Assembly: GCF_900110065.1 (NCBI RefSeq)
Contig: NZ_FOCI01000020.1
Location: 1 to 57,013 of the forward strand
DNA: 57,013 bases
From: Loktanella fryxellensis
Lineage (GTDB): Bacteria > Pseudomonadota > Alphaproteobacteria > Rhodobacterales > Rhodobacteraceae
Direction: 5' to 3'
This document shows positions 43,546-53,088 of this stretch, piece after piece; within the stretch, counting starts at the first letter, position 1, and every line of letters starts with the position of its first letter. Position numbers and translations under genes: made by a program. The notes under the pieces are model-generated. The model was given only the letters and a program-made list of their open reading frames with translations, had not been told where the DNA came from and did no database searches.

Positions 43546-43575
43546 GATGCCGAATCGCGCCTTTCCCTACGTGGC

Positions 43576-43609
43576 TGACTTACTTTTGTAGGTTGCGGCG
43601 TGTAAGTCA
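43576..43609. promoter_or_regulatory. Inverted repeat upstream of initiator gene
   Basis: TGACTTAC at 43576-43583 and GTAAGTCA at 43602-43609, perfect eight-base arms 18 bases apart, 31 bases upstream of the initiator ATG. It is likely the initiator's promoter-operator. The same octamer occurs across the initiator stop codon. Confidence 0.55.
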
Positions 43610-43633
43610 ACAGACCAGCGGCGGGCGACCGGT

Positions 43634-43840
43634 CACCCGAAATGTAAGCGGCTGAGCGGGTCGGGGGTCAAGGTCACAGCGGGAAAGGCGATGAAAACAG
43701 CGCCTTGGGCACTCCCCGATTCGCACCCCGGCGCCCCACCCGAAACGTAAGGATTCACCCACCCGACAGGTATCGCCAGCCCACCCGAAACGTAACGCCA
43801 GCCCACCCATGACGTAAGCCGAACGATCCCGAAACGTAAG
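43634..43840. repeat. Iteron array, origin of replication (oriV)
   Basis: Copies of a 15-mer close to CACCCGAAACGTAAG occur at 43634, 43737, 43760 (degenerate), 43782, 43804 and 43826. The last five are spaced 23, 22, 22 and 22 bases apart, two helical turns. This is the organisation of an iteron-regulated plasmid origin, presumably bound by the initiator. A short A/T-rich stretch follows. Confidence 0.85.
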
Positions 43841-44037
43841 CCATAAGGAACTTTGCGCGTTGCGGGGCAGGGGGATTGATGCCCTGAACAGATGAACACG
43901 AGAATCCAGAACAGGCAGGGGGTTTTTATGATTTGGATGTTTATCGAGGTCCGATCGCCGGCGTCGCACACAAATTGGGTCCGAACCCCCGCAACCGCCC
44001 CGCTAGAACCGTACCCGACGGCACCGTGCCCCCTTTC

Positions 44038-44075
44038 CCGCACCTTCGGGCTCATCCGCTCAAGGTGCGGTTTTT
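44038..44075 (+). terminator. Rho-independent terminator-like hairpin upstream of parA
   Basis: Perfect arms CCGCACCTT and AAGGTGCGG with a 15-base loop, then TTTTT. It lies 68 bases before the parA ATG, where no upstream coding gene reads rightward. It either ends a short regulatory RNA from the origin region or acts as an attenuator in the parAB leader. The rest of the gap (43841-44037 and 44076-44142) shows no gene; a TATACT hexamer at 44103 is a possible -10 but lacks a clear -35. Confidence 0.6.
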
Positions 44076-44142
44076 CGGATATCCCCGAGTCAATTCCGAA
44101 CATATACTCGGCGCAGTTCAACCCACGCCAAGAGGGGCCGAC

Positions 44143-45345
44143 ATGAGCATACCACAGGACTACCCCGTCGGTCTGGACGAGATCGATGCCATCGCCACGC
44201 GGGCGGGACGCGTCATCGAGAAGCTGCGCACGGCCGTCTTTTCCCCCGGCACGCAGAAGACCCTCGACGTGACGTTCAACGTCCGCACTGCGGCCGAGAT
44301 GTGTGGTCGGACGGAAAAGGCGATCCGCGATGCGGAGGGCGACGGGCGTCTGCCGGAGCCTGCGAAGGACGACCAGACCGGGCGGCGCACGGGCTACGCG
44401 CTGGAGGATGTGAACCGGATGCGCGCGGTGTTCGGCACGCTGCCGCACCGGGCAGCGACGGACCCGGCGATGGTCCTGGCCGTGCAGAACTTCAAGGGCG
44501 GCGTCGGCAAATCCACGGTCGTGGTGCATCTGGCGCAGTATCTGGCGCTGAAGGGCTACCGCGTCTGCGTGATCGACTGCGACAGCCAGGCGTCCACAAC
44601 TAGCATCTTCGGCCTGAACCCGGATGTCGACGTGGACGAGGACGAAGATACGCTTTATCCGTTCTTTCGCCACGGCGGGCCGGCGACGCTGCACTACGCG
44701 CTGCGCGCGACCTGCTGGCCGGGGATCGCCATGATCCCGGCGAACCTCGGCCTCTACGACGCGGAATACGAGTTCGCGGCGCGCATGGTGCGCGAACAGG
44801 ACTTCGTCCTCGACCGCCTGCGCGACGGGATCGCCACCATCGCGGACCAGTTCGACGTGATCCTGCTGGACCCGCCGCCGGCGCTCGGCATGATCTCTCT
44901 GTCGGTGCTGCGCGCTGCGACCGCCATCGTCGTGCCGGCACCGCCGAACAACATCGACTTCGGATCGACCGCGCATTTCTTGCGGATGATGTCGTCGACG
45001 CTGGGCGAGCTTGCGCAACACGGGGGTGCGCGCGGGTATCATTTCGTCAAGATCCTCGCCACCAAGATGAACGACCAGAAAAGCGCGCATGGGGCGATCA
45101 AGCGGATGATGGACGCGGTCTTTCCGCAGGACATGCTGAACGCGGTGCTGAAGGACAGCGCCGAGATCGACAATGCGGCGGCCAATCTGATGACCGTCTA
45201 CGAATTGACCGGGGCCGCCACGCGGACCGAGACCCACAAGCGCTGCCGCGTCTACCTCGACGCCGTGGGGCGAGAGATCGAGACCGAAATCCGCAAGACC
45301 TGGCCCAGCCATCTGCCCGGTTTGCGCAAGGAGGGTGTGCTGTGA
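44143..45345 (+). CDS. parA: ParA partition ATPase (type Ia)
   Basis: 400 residues. The N-terminal 105 residues have a helix-turn-helix (VRTAAEMCGRTEKAIRDAEG) that commonly binds the operon's own promoter. The ATPase part has the deviant Walker A motif NFKGGVGKSTVVVHLAQY and Walker A-prime VCVIDCDSQAS, then the Walker B-like VILLDPPPALG. It moves ParB-parS complexes on the nucleoid. An AGAGG precedes the ATG. The gene ends in a GTGA overlap with parB. Confidence 0.95.
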   Translation: MSIPQDYPVGLDEIDAIATRAGRVIEKLRTAVFSPGTQKTLDVTFNVRTAAEMCGRTEKAIRDAEGDGRLPEPAKDDQTGRRTGYALEDVNRMRAVFGTLPHRAATDPAMVLAVQNFKGGVGKSTVVVHLAQYLALKGYRVCVIDCDSQASTTSIFGLNPDVDVDEDEDTLYPFFRHGGPATLHYALRATCWPGIAMIPANLGLYDAEYEFAARMVREQDFVLDRLRDGIATIADQFDVILLDPPPALGMISLSVLRAATAIVVPAPPNNIDFGSTAHFLRMMSSTLGELAQHGGARGYHFVKILATKMNDQKSAHGAIKRMMDAVFPQDMLNAVLKDSAEIDNAAANLMTVYELTGAATRTETHKRCRVYLDAVGREIETEIRKTWPSHLPGLRKEGVL

Positions 45346-46304
45346 ACAAGAAACACGATGCGCTGTTCGACGACGTGCTGAAGGGTCTGGATACCGACCC
45401 TGGCGAGGTGGAGGCCGAGCGTGGTCAGACCCGATTCCTGAAACGCTCGACCGCCATGAGCGAACAGGTCGCGGGGGCGCGTCAGGAAAAGGTGATGCGC
45501 CTTGTCGATCCGGCGACCTGCGTGATGTGGGCGGGGCATAACCGCGCCTACGACCTGCTGACGCCCGACAACTGTGCCGACCTGATCGAAGGGTTGAAGG
45601 CGCAGGGCCAACAGGAGTTTCCCGCCATCGTGCGGCGACTGGACGGCGACGGCGCGGAGTTCGAGGTGATCTGCGGGGCGCGTCGCCATTTCGCCGTCAG
45701 CTGGCTCCGCGCCAACAACTACCCCCAGTTCCGCTATCTCATCGAAGAGCGTGTGCTAACCGACGAGGAAGCCTTCCGCCTTGCGGACATCGAGAACCGC
45801 GACCGCGAGGACATCTCGGATTACGAGCGCGCCCGTGATTATGCCCGCGCGGTGGACGCGTATTACGGCGGCAAGCAGACGCTGATGGCGGACCGCCTGC
45901 AGGTGTCGCCGGGATTCCTGTCGCGGTTCCTGCAACTCGCCCGGCTGGAGCCGGAGATCGTCGCGGCCTTTCCCGGAATCCGCGACATCAAGGAGCTTCA
46001 CGCGCGTCAGTTGCGCCCCCTGATGGCAGAGGCCGAGGCGCACAGCCGCGTCATCGCCGCCGCCCGCGCCATCGCCGAGAGTGGCGAGGGGCTGACGGCG
46101 GCCGAGGTGGTCAACCGCCTGAAGGCCGCCGGCAAGCCCCCGGTGAGGCGCAAGGCGCTGGATACCTACTACAAGCATCCCGACGGCAACGTGCGCCTGT
46201 GCAAGAAGGGCGCCGTCGTGGCGCTGGAATTCCAGCAAGCGCTGTCTGAACGTGCGCTGCGCAGTGCCGTCGATGCCTATCTGAAGGACCGCAAGGCGAA
46301 GTGA
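45342..46304 (+). CDS. parB: ParB partition protein
   Basis: 320 residues from the GTG overlapping the parA stop. The ParB N-terminal domain has ICGARRHFAVSWLRAN and the arginine-containing IENRDREDISDYERA, after a variable start. A central helix-turn-helix (DRLQVSPGFLSRFLQLARLE) binds parS. A C-terminal dimerisation domain follows. A candidate parS site begins at the base after its stop codon. Confidence 0.93.
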   Translation: MNKKHDALFDDVLKGLDTDPGEVEAERGQTRFLKRSTAMSEQVAGARQEKVMRLVDPATCVMWAGHNRAYDLLTPDNCADLIEGLKAQGQQEFPAIVRRLDGDGAEFEVICGARRHFAVSWLRANNYPQFRYLIEERVLTDEEAFRLADIENRDREDISDYERARDYARAVDAYYGGKQTLMADRLQVSPGFLSRFLQLARLEPEIVAAFPGIRDIKELHARQLRPLMAEAEAHSRVIAAARAIAESGEGLTAAEVVNRLKAAGKPPVRRKALDTYYKHPDGNVRLCKKGAVVALEFQQALSERALRSAVDAYLKDRKAK

Positions 46305-46318
46305 TTGCCATGTGGCAA
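46305..46318. repeat. Candidate parS site, right copy
   Basis: TTGCCA-TG-TGGCAA begins right after the parB stop. Its partner, differing only in the two central bases, lies beyond the initiator gene at the far side of the module. Paired sites around rep-par fit ParB binding. Confidence 0.7.
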
Positions 46319-46353
46319 CACCGGATTTAATCCAACTGCTGCAATGTTTTGGA

Positions 46354-46387
46354 AGGGTCGGCGCCACGGGGTGTCGGCCCTTTTTTT
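46354..46387 (+). terminator. Rho-independent terminator of parAB
   Basis: Arms AGGGTCGGC and GTCGGCCCT (nine pairs including two G-U) with a ten-base loop, followed by seven T. It is a canonical intrinsic terminator about 50 bases past parB. Confidence 0.85.
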
Positions 46388-46511
46388 ATGTCTTGGACCC
46401 GGCGTGTAGAGCGAAAAAACGGGCGTCCGGTAGGTTCGCGCTTGTGCCCGCACGAATTCTGACTAAAACGCTTTATAAATCCAGACTGATTCACTCAACA
46501 TTGGAAGCGCC

Positions 46512-48608
46512 ATGACCAAAGCCCGCCCGATCCTCCGCAATCCCTGGCTTGTGGGCTGCACCGCACTGACGCTGTTGCCGGCGGCCACGATGGCGCAGGA
46601 GGCGGCGCCGGACCTGTCTACCGTTTGTCGCCGATCATCGTGACCGCCGACGTGGCACTGGACGACGATGCGCGGTCCGTCGTGGCGCAGGAGTTGTAGA
46701 CGGGCGGCAAGGTGGCGACCAGCATCCGCGACACGCCGGCCTCCGTCTCCGTCGTGACGGCGGAGGAGATCGTGCAGCGCGACGCCGACACGCTGGAGAC
46801 GGTGCTGAACTACACCCCCGGCGTTCACACCGATTACTACGGCTCCGACGACCGCAACGACTACGTGCTGATGCGCGGGTTCCAGGCGACCAGCTATCGC
46901 GACGGGCTGACGCTGGGGTCGATGCGCGACGTGCGAGAGGACCCCTTCGCCTATGCCAGGGTCGAGGCGATCCGCGGTGCGAATTCCACCCTGTTCGGCG
47001 TGTCCGATCCGGGCGGGTCGATCAACTTCGTCAGCAAGCAGCCGCAGTTCGAGCGGTTCGGCGAGGTCTATTCCACGGTTGGGTCCGACGACCACGGCGA
47101 GGTCGGCGTGGATGTCGGCGACGTGCTGAACGATCAGGGCACGCTGGCCTATCGCCTCACGGCCCGCGTCCAGCGGGCGGACCGCGAGTATGCCACGGGT
47201 CGCGACGACGGATCGCTGCTGATGGGCGGCCTGACCTGGGCGCCGACGGACGCCACGGCGGTGACTGTGGTGGTGGACCGGCTGCAGCGGGACACGACGC
47301 CGAACAGCGGCGGCTATCCGATAGAGGGTGAGTTCGACCGCGAACTATTCTTCGGATCCCAACCAGAACGACCAGGACACGGATCGGACCAGTGCCACGG
47401 TGCTGGCGCACCACGACGTGACCGACGCGCTGCAACTGCGCGCCAACCTGCGGTATTCCGCCCTGACCGACGGGTTCGGCTATGTCTATCTGGCGGAAGG
47501 GACGGGGCCCGACGGCACGATCTACAACCGCGCCTATTTCGGTCAGGACCGCGACGTGCGGGAACTGGTCGGCAACGTCATCCTGCAATACGACGCGCAA
47601 TTCGCGGCCTTCGACAGCAGCACGCTGGCGGGGATCGAATTCAACGACGGGCAAAGCGACGTCACGGCGGCCTTCGGTGCAGCCAGCCCCATCGACATCG
47701 CGAACCCGGTGAACGGCCCGGATGCGGTCCCCGCGACCTATCTGGACGAGACGCGGGATGCGCTGACGCGCTCGGCCTTCGTCCAGCAGAACCTGTCGTT
47801 CGACGACCGGATCATCGCCACGGTGGGCCTGCGCCGCGACTGGCTGGAGCTGGAGACGACGTCGCGGCTGACGGGGCAGACGGCGCAGGCGGACTACGCC
47901 GAAACCTCTTGGCGCGGCGCGCTGACCTACAAGGTCAGCGACGCGCTGTCGGTCTATGGGTCCTACGTCGAATCCGTCGCACCGCCCAGCATTGGGGTGG
48001 AGCCGGAGCGGGGCTCGCAATACGAGGTCGGCGTGAAATACGAGCCCGCCGGCGTGAACGGCATCGTGTCGGCCGCGGTGTTCGACCTGACCAAGGACAA
48101 CGTCAGCGCATCCGTGGTGCAGGGCGACGGCACCATCCGGCAGCAGCTGATCGGCGCCTACCGCGCCCGCGGGTTCGAGGTCGAGGGCAAGGCGGAACTG
48201 ACCGACTCGCTGGAGGTGATCGCGGGCTATTCCTACATCGACACGGAGGTGGAGCGCGGCACCGCACGGGGCGTCGACGTGACCGGCGACACCTTCGGCA
48301 CGGTGCCCACGCATACCGCATCGGTCTGGGTCAACTACACGCAGCCCGCGGGCGAGGTGCTGAACGCACAGACCTTCGGCGGCGGCGTGCGGTATGTCGG
48401 CGACTACTTCTACGGCATCCCGAACGAGGGCAAGTCCGACGCGGCGCTGCTGGTCGATGCGTCCTACGGCTATGCGCTGGAGGAGGACGCGGAGGTCACC
48501 GTGAACGTGTCGAACCTGTTCGACGAACAGCACGTGGTCGGGGCAGGGACCGCCAACTACTACAACCCCGGTCGCAGCATCGCCGTCACCCTGCGGCAAA
48601 GCTGGTGA
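46512..48608 (+). pseudogene. TonB-dependent siderophore receptor, disrupted
   Basis: The gene begins with an ATG and a signal peptide ending TMAQE. Near 46618 the frame shifts, since the matching plug segment LSPIIVTADVALDDDA reads in another frame. In that frame a TAG stands at 46697-46699, in QEL-stop-TGGKVATSIRDTP, where the plug should continue. Near 47350 a second shift returns to the first frame, by about two lost bases at FDRELFFG/DPNQNDQD. Beyond it the beta-barrel is complete to the C-terminal aromatic GRSIAVTLRQSW. The plug motif TPASVSVVTAEEI is recognisable. Either a recent pseudogene or several assembly errors. All genes after it are intact. Confidence 0.85.
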
Positions 48609-48637
48609 GCCCTTTGTCCCCGACAGGATCGCCCGCC

Positions 48638-49612
48638 ATGACACACCCCACGCTCATCGCCGCCGTCTGCCTGACCCTGCTGGGGCAGGGGGTGCTGGCA
48701 CAGGATTATCCGCAGACCATCGTGCATGCCTTCGGCACCACGGTGCTGACTGCGAAACCCGAACGCATCGCCACCGTCGCCTGGGCCAACCACGAGGTGC
48801 CGCTGGCCTTGGGTGTCGTGCCCGTCGGAATGGCGGCGGCGAAATTCGGTGACGACGATGGCGACGGGCTGCTGCCCTGGGTCGTCACGGCGCTGGACGA
48901 CCTGGGTGCCGATGTGCCGGTGCTGTTCGACGAAGGCGACGGCATCGACTTCGAAGGCGTCGCGGCGACGGACCCGGACGTGATCCTCGCGGCCTATTCG
49001 GGGCTGAGCCAGTCCGACTACGACACGCTCAGCCAGATCGCGCCCGTCGTGGCCTATCCCGACCAGCCCTGGGCCGCCGACTGGCGCGAGATGATCCGCC
49101 TGAACGCGGCGGGCATGGGGATGGTGGCGGAAGGCGACGCATTGATTGCGGAGCTGGAAGGCCAGATCGCGGCGGAGGTCGCCGCATACCCCGTCCTGCA
49201 GGGCAAGACCGCGATGTTCGTCACCCATGTCGACGGCCGCGACCTGAGCACGCTGTCGTTCTACACCGCCGCCGACACGCGGGTACGCTTCTTCGCCGAT
49301 CTCGGGCTGGGCCTGCCGCAGGCGGTGCGGGATGCCTCTGCCGACGGCACGTTCTCGGCGCAGGTGAGTGCGGAGCGGATCGACGATTTCGCCGATGCGG
49401 ACATCGTGGTGAACTATGGCGGCGTCGATCTGGTGGACGCGATGACGGCCAATCCGCTGACGGCGCGGATGGCGGCGGTACAGACCGGATCGGTCGTGCT
49501 GCTGGGCAACGATCCCATGGGCACGGCGGCCAATCCGACGCCGCTGTCGATTCCCTTCGTCCTTGACGATTACGTGGCGCTGCTGGCGGATGCGGCCAGC
49601 CGCACAGAGTGA
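48638..49612 (+). CDS. Iron-siderophore ABC transporter substrate-binding protein
   Basis: 324 residues. A signal peptide (LIAAVCLTLLGQGVLAQD) is followed by a class III (FecB/FhuD-type) fold: PERIATVAWANHEVPLALG, a domain linker helix, DVILAAYSGLSQSDYDTL and the C-terminal lobe with IVVNYGGVDLVDAM. It starts 29 bases after the receptor's stop. It captures ferri-siderophore in the periplasm and hands it to the two permeases. Its stop overlaps the first permease start. Confidence 0.9.
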   Translation: MTHPTLIAAVCLTLLGQGVLAQDYPQTIVHAFGTTVLTAKPERIATVAWANHEVPLALGVVPVGMAAAKFGDDDGDGLLPWVVTALDDLGADVPVLFDEGDGIDFEGVAATDPDVILAAYSGLSQSDYDTLSQIAPVVAYPDQPWAADWREMIRLNAAGMGMVAEGDALIAELEGQIAAEVAAYPVLQGKTAMFVTHVDGRDLSTLSFYTAADTRVRFFADLGLGLPQAVRDASADGTFSAQVSAERIDDFADADIVVNYGGVDLVDAMTANPLTARMAAVQTGSVVLLGNDPMGTAANPTPLSIPFVLDDYVALLADAASRTE

Positions 49613-50628
49613 CCAGCGCTGCGATCATGTCGCCACTCCAGCTGACCCGTGCGGGTTGGCTGGGTGTCGCCTGTGCCGCGCTGGTGCTGGTGGCGGCGCT
49701 GTCGGTGACGGTCGGCACGCGCGCCGTGGGCTGGGCCGACATCGGGGCCGCCCTGACGGGGCGGACCGAGACCATCGGTCAGGCGGCGGTGAACCTGCGT
49801 CTGCCGCGCACGGTGCTGGCGCTGCTGGCGGGCGCGGCACTTGGCGTGGCGGGTGCGGTGATGCAGGGCGTGACGCGCAACCCGCCGGCCGATCCGGGGC
49901 TGCTCGGCGTGAATGCTGGTGCGGCACTGGCCGTGGTCACCGGCATCGCGTGGTTCGGGTTGAGCGGGTCGCAGGCCACGATCTGGACCGGCATCGGCGG
50001 GGCGGCAGTCGCGTCCGCCTTCGTCTATGCGGTGGGGTCATTGGGGCAGGGGGGTGCCACGCCGCTGAAGCTGACGCTGGCGGGGGCGGCCACATCCATC
50101 GCGGCGGCGTCGTTCACGCTGGCGCTGGTGCTGGGACGCAACGATGTGGCGGGGTCCGTGCAGGCGTGGCAGGTGGGCGGCGTCGGTGGCGCGAGCATGG
50201 CAGCCATCGCACCGATGCTACCGTTCCTGATGGTCGGCCTGCTCGCGGCATGGGCCACTGCGCGGCATCTGAACATGCTGGCACTGGGGGACGACACCGC
50301 CAGCGCCTTCGGTGTCCGCGTCGTCTGGGCGCGGGGCACGGCGCTGGCGGCGGCTGTGGTGCTGTGCGGCGTGGTCACGGCGGTTTGCGGGCCGATCGGG
50401 TTCCTCGGCCTCGTGGTGCCGCACCTGTGCCGCCTACTGATGGGCGTCGATCACCGGTGGCTCTTGCCCGCCAGCGCCGTCGTCGGCGCTGGCTTGCTGA
50501 CGCTGGCCTACGTGGCGGGCCGCATCGTGGCGCGCCCGTCCGAGGTGGACGTGGGCATCGTCACCGCCCTGATCGGCGCACCCGTGTTCATCGCGATCTT
50601 GCGCCGCCAGCGGTTGCGCGGGCTGTGA
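49609..50628 (+). CDS. FecCD-family siderophore permease, first subunit
   Basis: 339 residues, about nine transmembrane helices. Family marks include NLRLPRTVLALLAGAALGVA, GAVMQGVTRNPPADPGLLGV and GPIGFLGLVVPHLCRLL. Read from the GTG that overlaps the binding-protein stop (GTGA); an ATG six codons later is an alternative. It forms one half of the inner-membrane channel. Confidence 0.92.
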   Translation: MTSAAIMSPLQLTRAGWLGVACAALVLVAALSVTVGTRAVGWADIGAALTGRTETIGQAAVNLRLPRTVLALLAGAALGVAGAVMQGVTRNPPADPGLLGVNAGAALAVVTGIAWFGLSGSQATIWTGIGGAAVASAFVYAVGSLGQGGATPLKLTLAGAATSIAAASFTLALVLGRNDVAGSVQAWQVGGVGGASMAAIAPMLPFLMVGLLAAWATARHLNMLALGDDTASAFGVRVVWARGTALAAAVVLCGVVTAVCGPIGFLGLVVPHLCRLLMGVDHRWLLPASAVVGAGLLTLAYVAGRIVARPSEVDVGIVTALIGAPVFIAILRRQRLRGL

Positions 50629-51581
50629 GCGTCGTCTTGCTCCACCCGGCGCGCCCGCTGGCGTGCCTGCTGGCCGATCTGCGCAGGCGGCAGGTGCGGC
50701 GGGGCCGGGCCGTCGTCGCGGGCCTGCTGGCGCTGCTGCTGGCGTTGGCGGTGCTGACGTTGTGCGTCGGTCAGGACGTGACGCCACCGGGCGAGGTGCT
50801 GCGCGTCCTGCTGGGGCAGGCGGAAAGTTTCACGGTCACCACCCTGCGCGGGCCGCGCCTCGTGCTCGGCGTGCTGGCGGGACTCTGCTTCGGCCTTGGC
50901 GGTGCGGCGTGTCAAGTGCTGCTGCGCAACGCGCTGGCGAGCCCCGACATCATCGGGATCGGCGCTGGCAGCGGGGCGGCTGCGGTGTTCGGGATCGTCG
51001 TGCTGGGGCTGTCGGGCGGGCGGCTGATTCTGACCGGCATCGGCGTCGCCGCGATGCTCGGCAGCGTCACCGCGTGGCTGTTGCTCAATGCGCCTGCGTG
51101 GAGCCTGCAGGACGCCCTGCGCTGGCTGACCGGCAGCCTGAACGGCGCGCAGCTGGATCAGGCGGGGCCGCTGGTCGCGGCACTGGCGCTGTGCGGCGGC
51201 GCGCTGCTGGCGCTGAGCCGGGACATCGCGACGCTGTCGCTGGGCGACGACAAGGCCAGCGCCCTCGGGGTTCGACTGGGCCGCGTGCGGGTCGCCACGA
51301 TCCTCTGCGTCGTGGGGCTGGTCGCGGTGGCGACGGCGGCGGTGGGGTCGATCGCCTTCGTCGGCTTCCTCTCGGCGCCCATCGCGGCGCGGCTGGCGGG
51401 GCCGGGGCGGTCGCCGCTGATCCCCGCCGCACTGGTGGGGGCGGTGCTGGTGGTGGGGGCGGATTTCGCGGGGCAGGTGCTGTTGCCGCATCGCTATCCT
51501 GTGGGCGTCGTGACGGGCGCGCTCGGTGCGCCGTTCCTGCTGGGGCTGATCGTGCGGATGAACCGCGGGGGGCGCACGTGA
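50625..51581 (+). CDS. FecCD-family siderophore permease, second subunit
   Basis: 318 residues, about nine helices, more divergent than the first permease. It has TLRGPRLVLGVLAGLCFGLG, LLRNALASPDIIGIGAGSGA and the coupling-helix region SLGDDKASALGVRLGRVR. It starts at a GTG in a GTGA overlap with the first permease. Together they bind the ATPase of the next gene. Confidence 0.92.
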   Translation: MSVVLLHPARPLACLLADLRRRQVRRGRAVVAGLLALLLALAVLTLCVGQDVTPPGEVLRVLLGQAESFTVTTLRGPRLVLGVLAGLCFGLGGAACQVLLRNALASPDIIGIGAGSGAAAVFGIVVLGLSGGRLILTGIGVAAMLGSVTAWLLLNAPAWSLQDALRWLTGSLNGAQLDQAGPLVAALALCGGALLALSRDIATLSLGDDKASALGVRLGRVRVATILCVVGLVAVATAAVGSIAFVGFLSAPIAARLAGPGRSPLIPAALVGAVLVVGADFAGQVLLPHRYPVGVVTGALGAPFLLGLIVRMNRGGRT

Positions 51582-52426
51582 CCGACATCATGCAGGCTGC
51601 GGGGCTGGGCGCCGCCTATGGCGAGCGCACGGTGCTGGAGGGGCTGGACCTGGAGATTCCGAAGGGGAAGATCACCGCCATCGTCGGCGCCAATGCCTGC
51701 GGCAAGTCCACGCTGCTGCGCACCTTCTCTCGCCTGCTGGCGCCCGCGCGGGGGCAGGTGCTGCTGGACGGGGCGGATATCCACCGGATGCCGCCGAAGG
51801 TGCTGGCGCAGCGCCTCGGCCTCTTGCCGCAGCAGCCGGTGGCCCCGGATGGCATCACCGTCGCCGATCTGGTCGGGCGCGGGCGGCATCCGCATCACGG
51901 GCTGTTCAGCCGCTGGACGCCCGCCGACGACGCGGCGGTGGCGCAGGCGCTGGCGGCGACCGGCACCACGGATCTGGCGGCGCGCGACATCGACGCCCTG
52001 TCCGGCGGACAGCGGCAGCGCGTCTGGATCGCCATGGCGCTGGCCCAGCAGACCGAGGTGCTGCTGCTGGACGAGCCGACGACCTTCCTCGACATCGCGC
52101 ACCAGATCGAGGTGCTGGACCTGCTGGTCGACCTGAACCGGGCGCGCGGCACCACTATCGTGATGGTGCTGCACGACCTGAACCTGGCCGCGCGCTATGC
52201 CGACCGGATCGTGGCGCTGGCGGACGGGCGGCTGCACAGCGCGGGGACACCGGCAGAGGTGCTAACGGTGGACATGGTGCGGGCGGTCTTCCGCCTCGAC
52301 TGCCGGATCATGGCAGACCCCGCGTCGGGGCGGCCGATGATGCTGCCGCACAGCCGGCACGATCCCGGCGCGCAACACACCTCATTGGCGCGGGCGGACC
52401 GCGCGACACTCAAGGACAGGACCTGA
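51578..52426 (+). CDS. Iron-siderophore ABC transporter ATPase
   Basis: 282 residues. Walker A is GANACGKSTLLRTFS, the signature is LSGGQRQRVWIAMALAQ, and Walker B is VLLLDEPTTFLDIAHQ, followed by the switch His in VLHDLNLAA. The C-terminal 30 residues are a basic tail. It starts with the GTG overlapping the second permease. One base separates its stop from exbB, so it is in the same message. Confidence 0.95.
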   Translation: MTDIMQAAGLGAAYGERTVLEGLDLEIPKGKITAIVGANACGKSTLLRTFSRLLAPARGQVLLDGADIHRMPPKVLAQRLGLLPQQPVAPDGITVADLVGRGRHPHHGLFSRWTPADDAAVAQALAATGTTDLAARDIDALSGGQRQRVWIAMALAQQTEVLLLDEPTTFLDIAHQIEVLDLLVDLNRARGTTIVMVLHDLNLAARYADRIVALADGRLHSAGTPAEVLTVDMVRAVFRLDCRIMADPASGRPMMLPHSRHDPGAQHTSLARADRATLKDRT

Positions 52427-52427
52427 C

Positions 52428-53087
52428 ATGGATATCTTGAACGTACTGACCGCGCAGATGCAGGCGCTGATCGACGTGGGCGGGATCGCGATGATCCCGA
52501 TCGTGGCCCTGTCGGTCGCCACCGTCGGCATCATCCTGTGGAAGGTGTGGCGCATGCTGCGCGGCGGGGCCTGGTCCGGTGGCCGCACCCGGCGCGCGGT
52601 GGACCAGTGGTGCGCGGGGCAGGGCGATGCGATGGCCACGCTTGGCACGTCGCGTACCCAGCGCGCCCGCGTGGCGCGGGTCGCCATGCAAAGCGCCACC
52701 GACCCTGCCCTGACCGACGCCGCGGCGCGGGAGGAGACCGCCCGCGTTGCCCGCGCGGCACTGGAGGAAGGCCGCAGCGGTCTGCGCGCGCTGGAGCTGA
52801 TCGCCACCATCGCGCCCCTGCTGGGGCTGCTCGGCACCGTGCTGGGCATGATCGGCGCGTTCCAGGCGCTGCAGCAGGCGGGCGTCCGCGCCGATCCCGC
52901 CGCCCTCGCCGGTGGCATCTGGGAGGCGCTCCTGACCACCGCCGCCGGCATGGCCGTGGCGATCCTCGCCTCCGTCGGGCTGTCGTGGTTCGAGAGCGTG
53001 AACGACCGCCTGCGGTTCGATCTGGAGGATGCGGCGACGCGGATCTTCCTCGCCCGCACCGCGCCCGACGCGGCATTGGCGGCCTGA
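52428..53087 (+). CDS. exbB: ExbB, proton channel subunit of the TonB system
   Basis: 219 residues. Three membrane segments are expected: near the N-terminus (IAMIPIVALSVATVGIILWK), and two around LIATIAPLLGLLGTVLGMIG and TTAAGMAVAILASVGLSW, the conserved MotA/TolQ/ExbB region. It begins one base after the ATPase gene. With ExbD it energises TonB by proton flow. Confidence 0.9.
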   Translation: MDILNVLTAQMQALIDVGGIAMIPIVALSVATVGIILWKVWRMLRGGAWSGGRTRRAVDQWCAGQGDAMATLGTSRTQRARVARVAMQSATDPALTDAAAREETARVARAALEEGRSGLRALELIATIAPLLGLLGTVLGMIGAFQALQQAGVRADPAALAGGIWEALLTTAAGMAVAILASVGLSWFESVNDRLRFDLEDAATRIFLARTAPDAALAA

Positions 53088-53088
53088 G

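Noticed and set aside
46712-49612. A 966-residue open frame spanning receptor and binding-protein genes, as one fusion protein
   Set aside because: Its middle section (about 47350-48600) is out of frame with an evident beta-barrel sequence in another frame. It only links two real genes by chance in GC-rich DNA.
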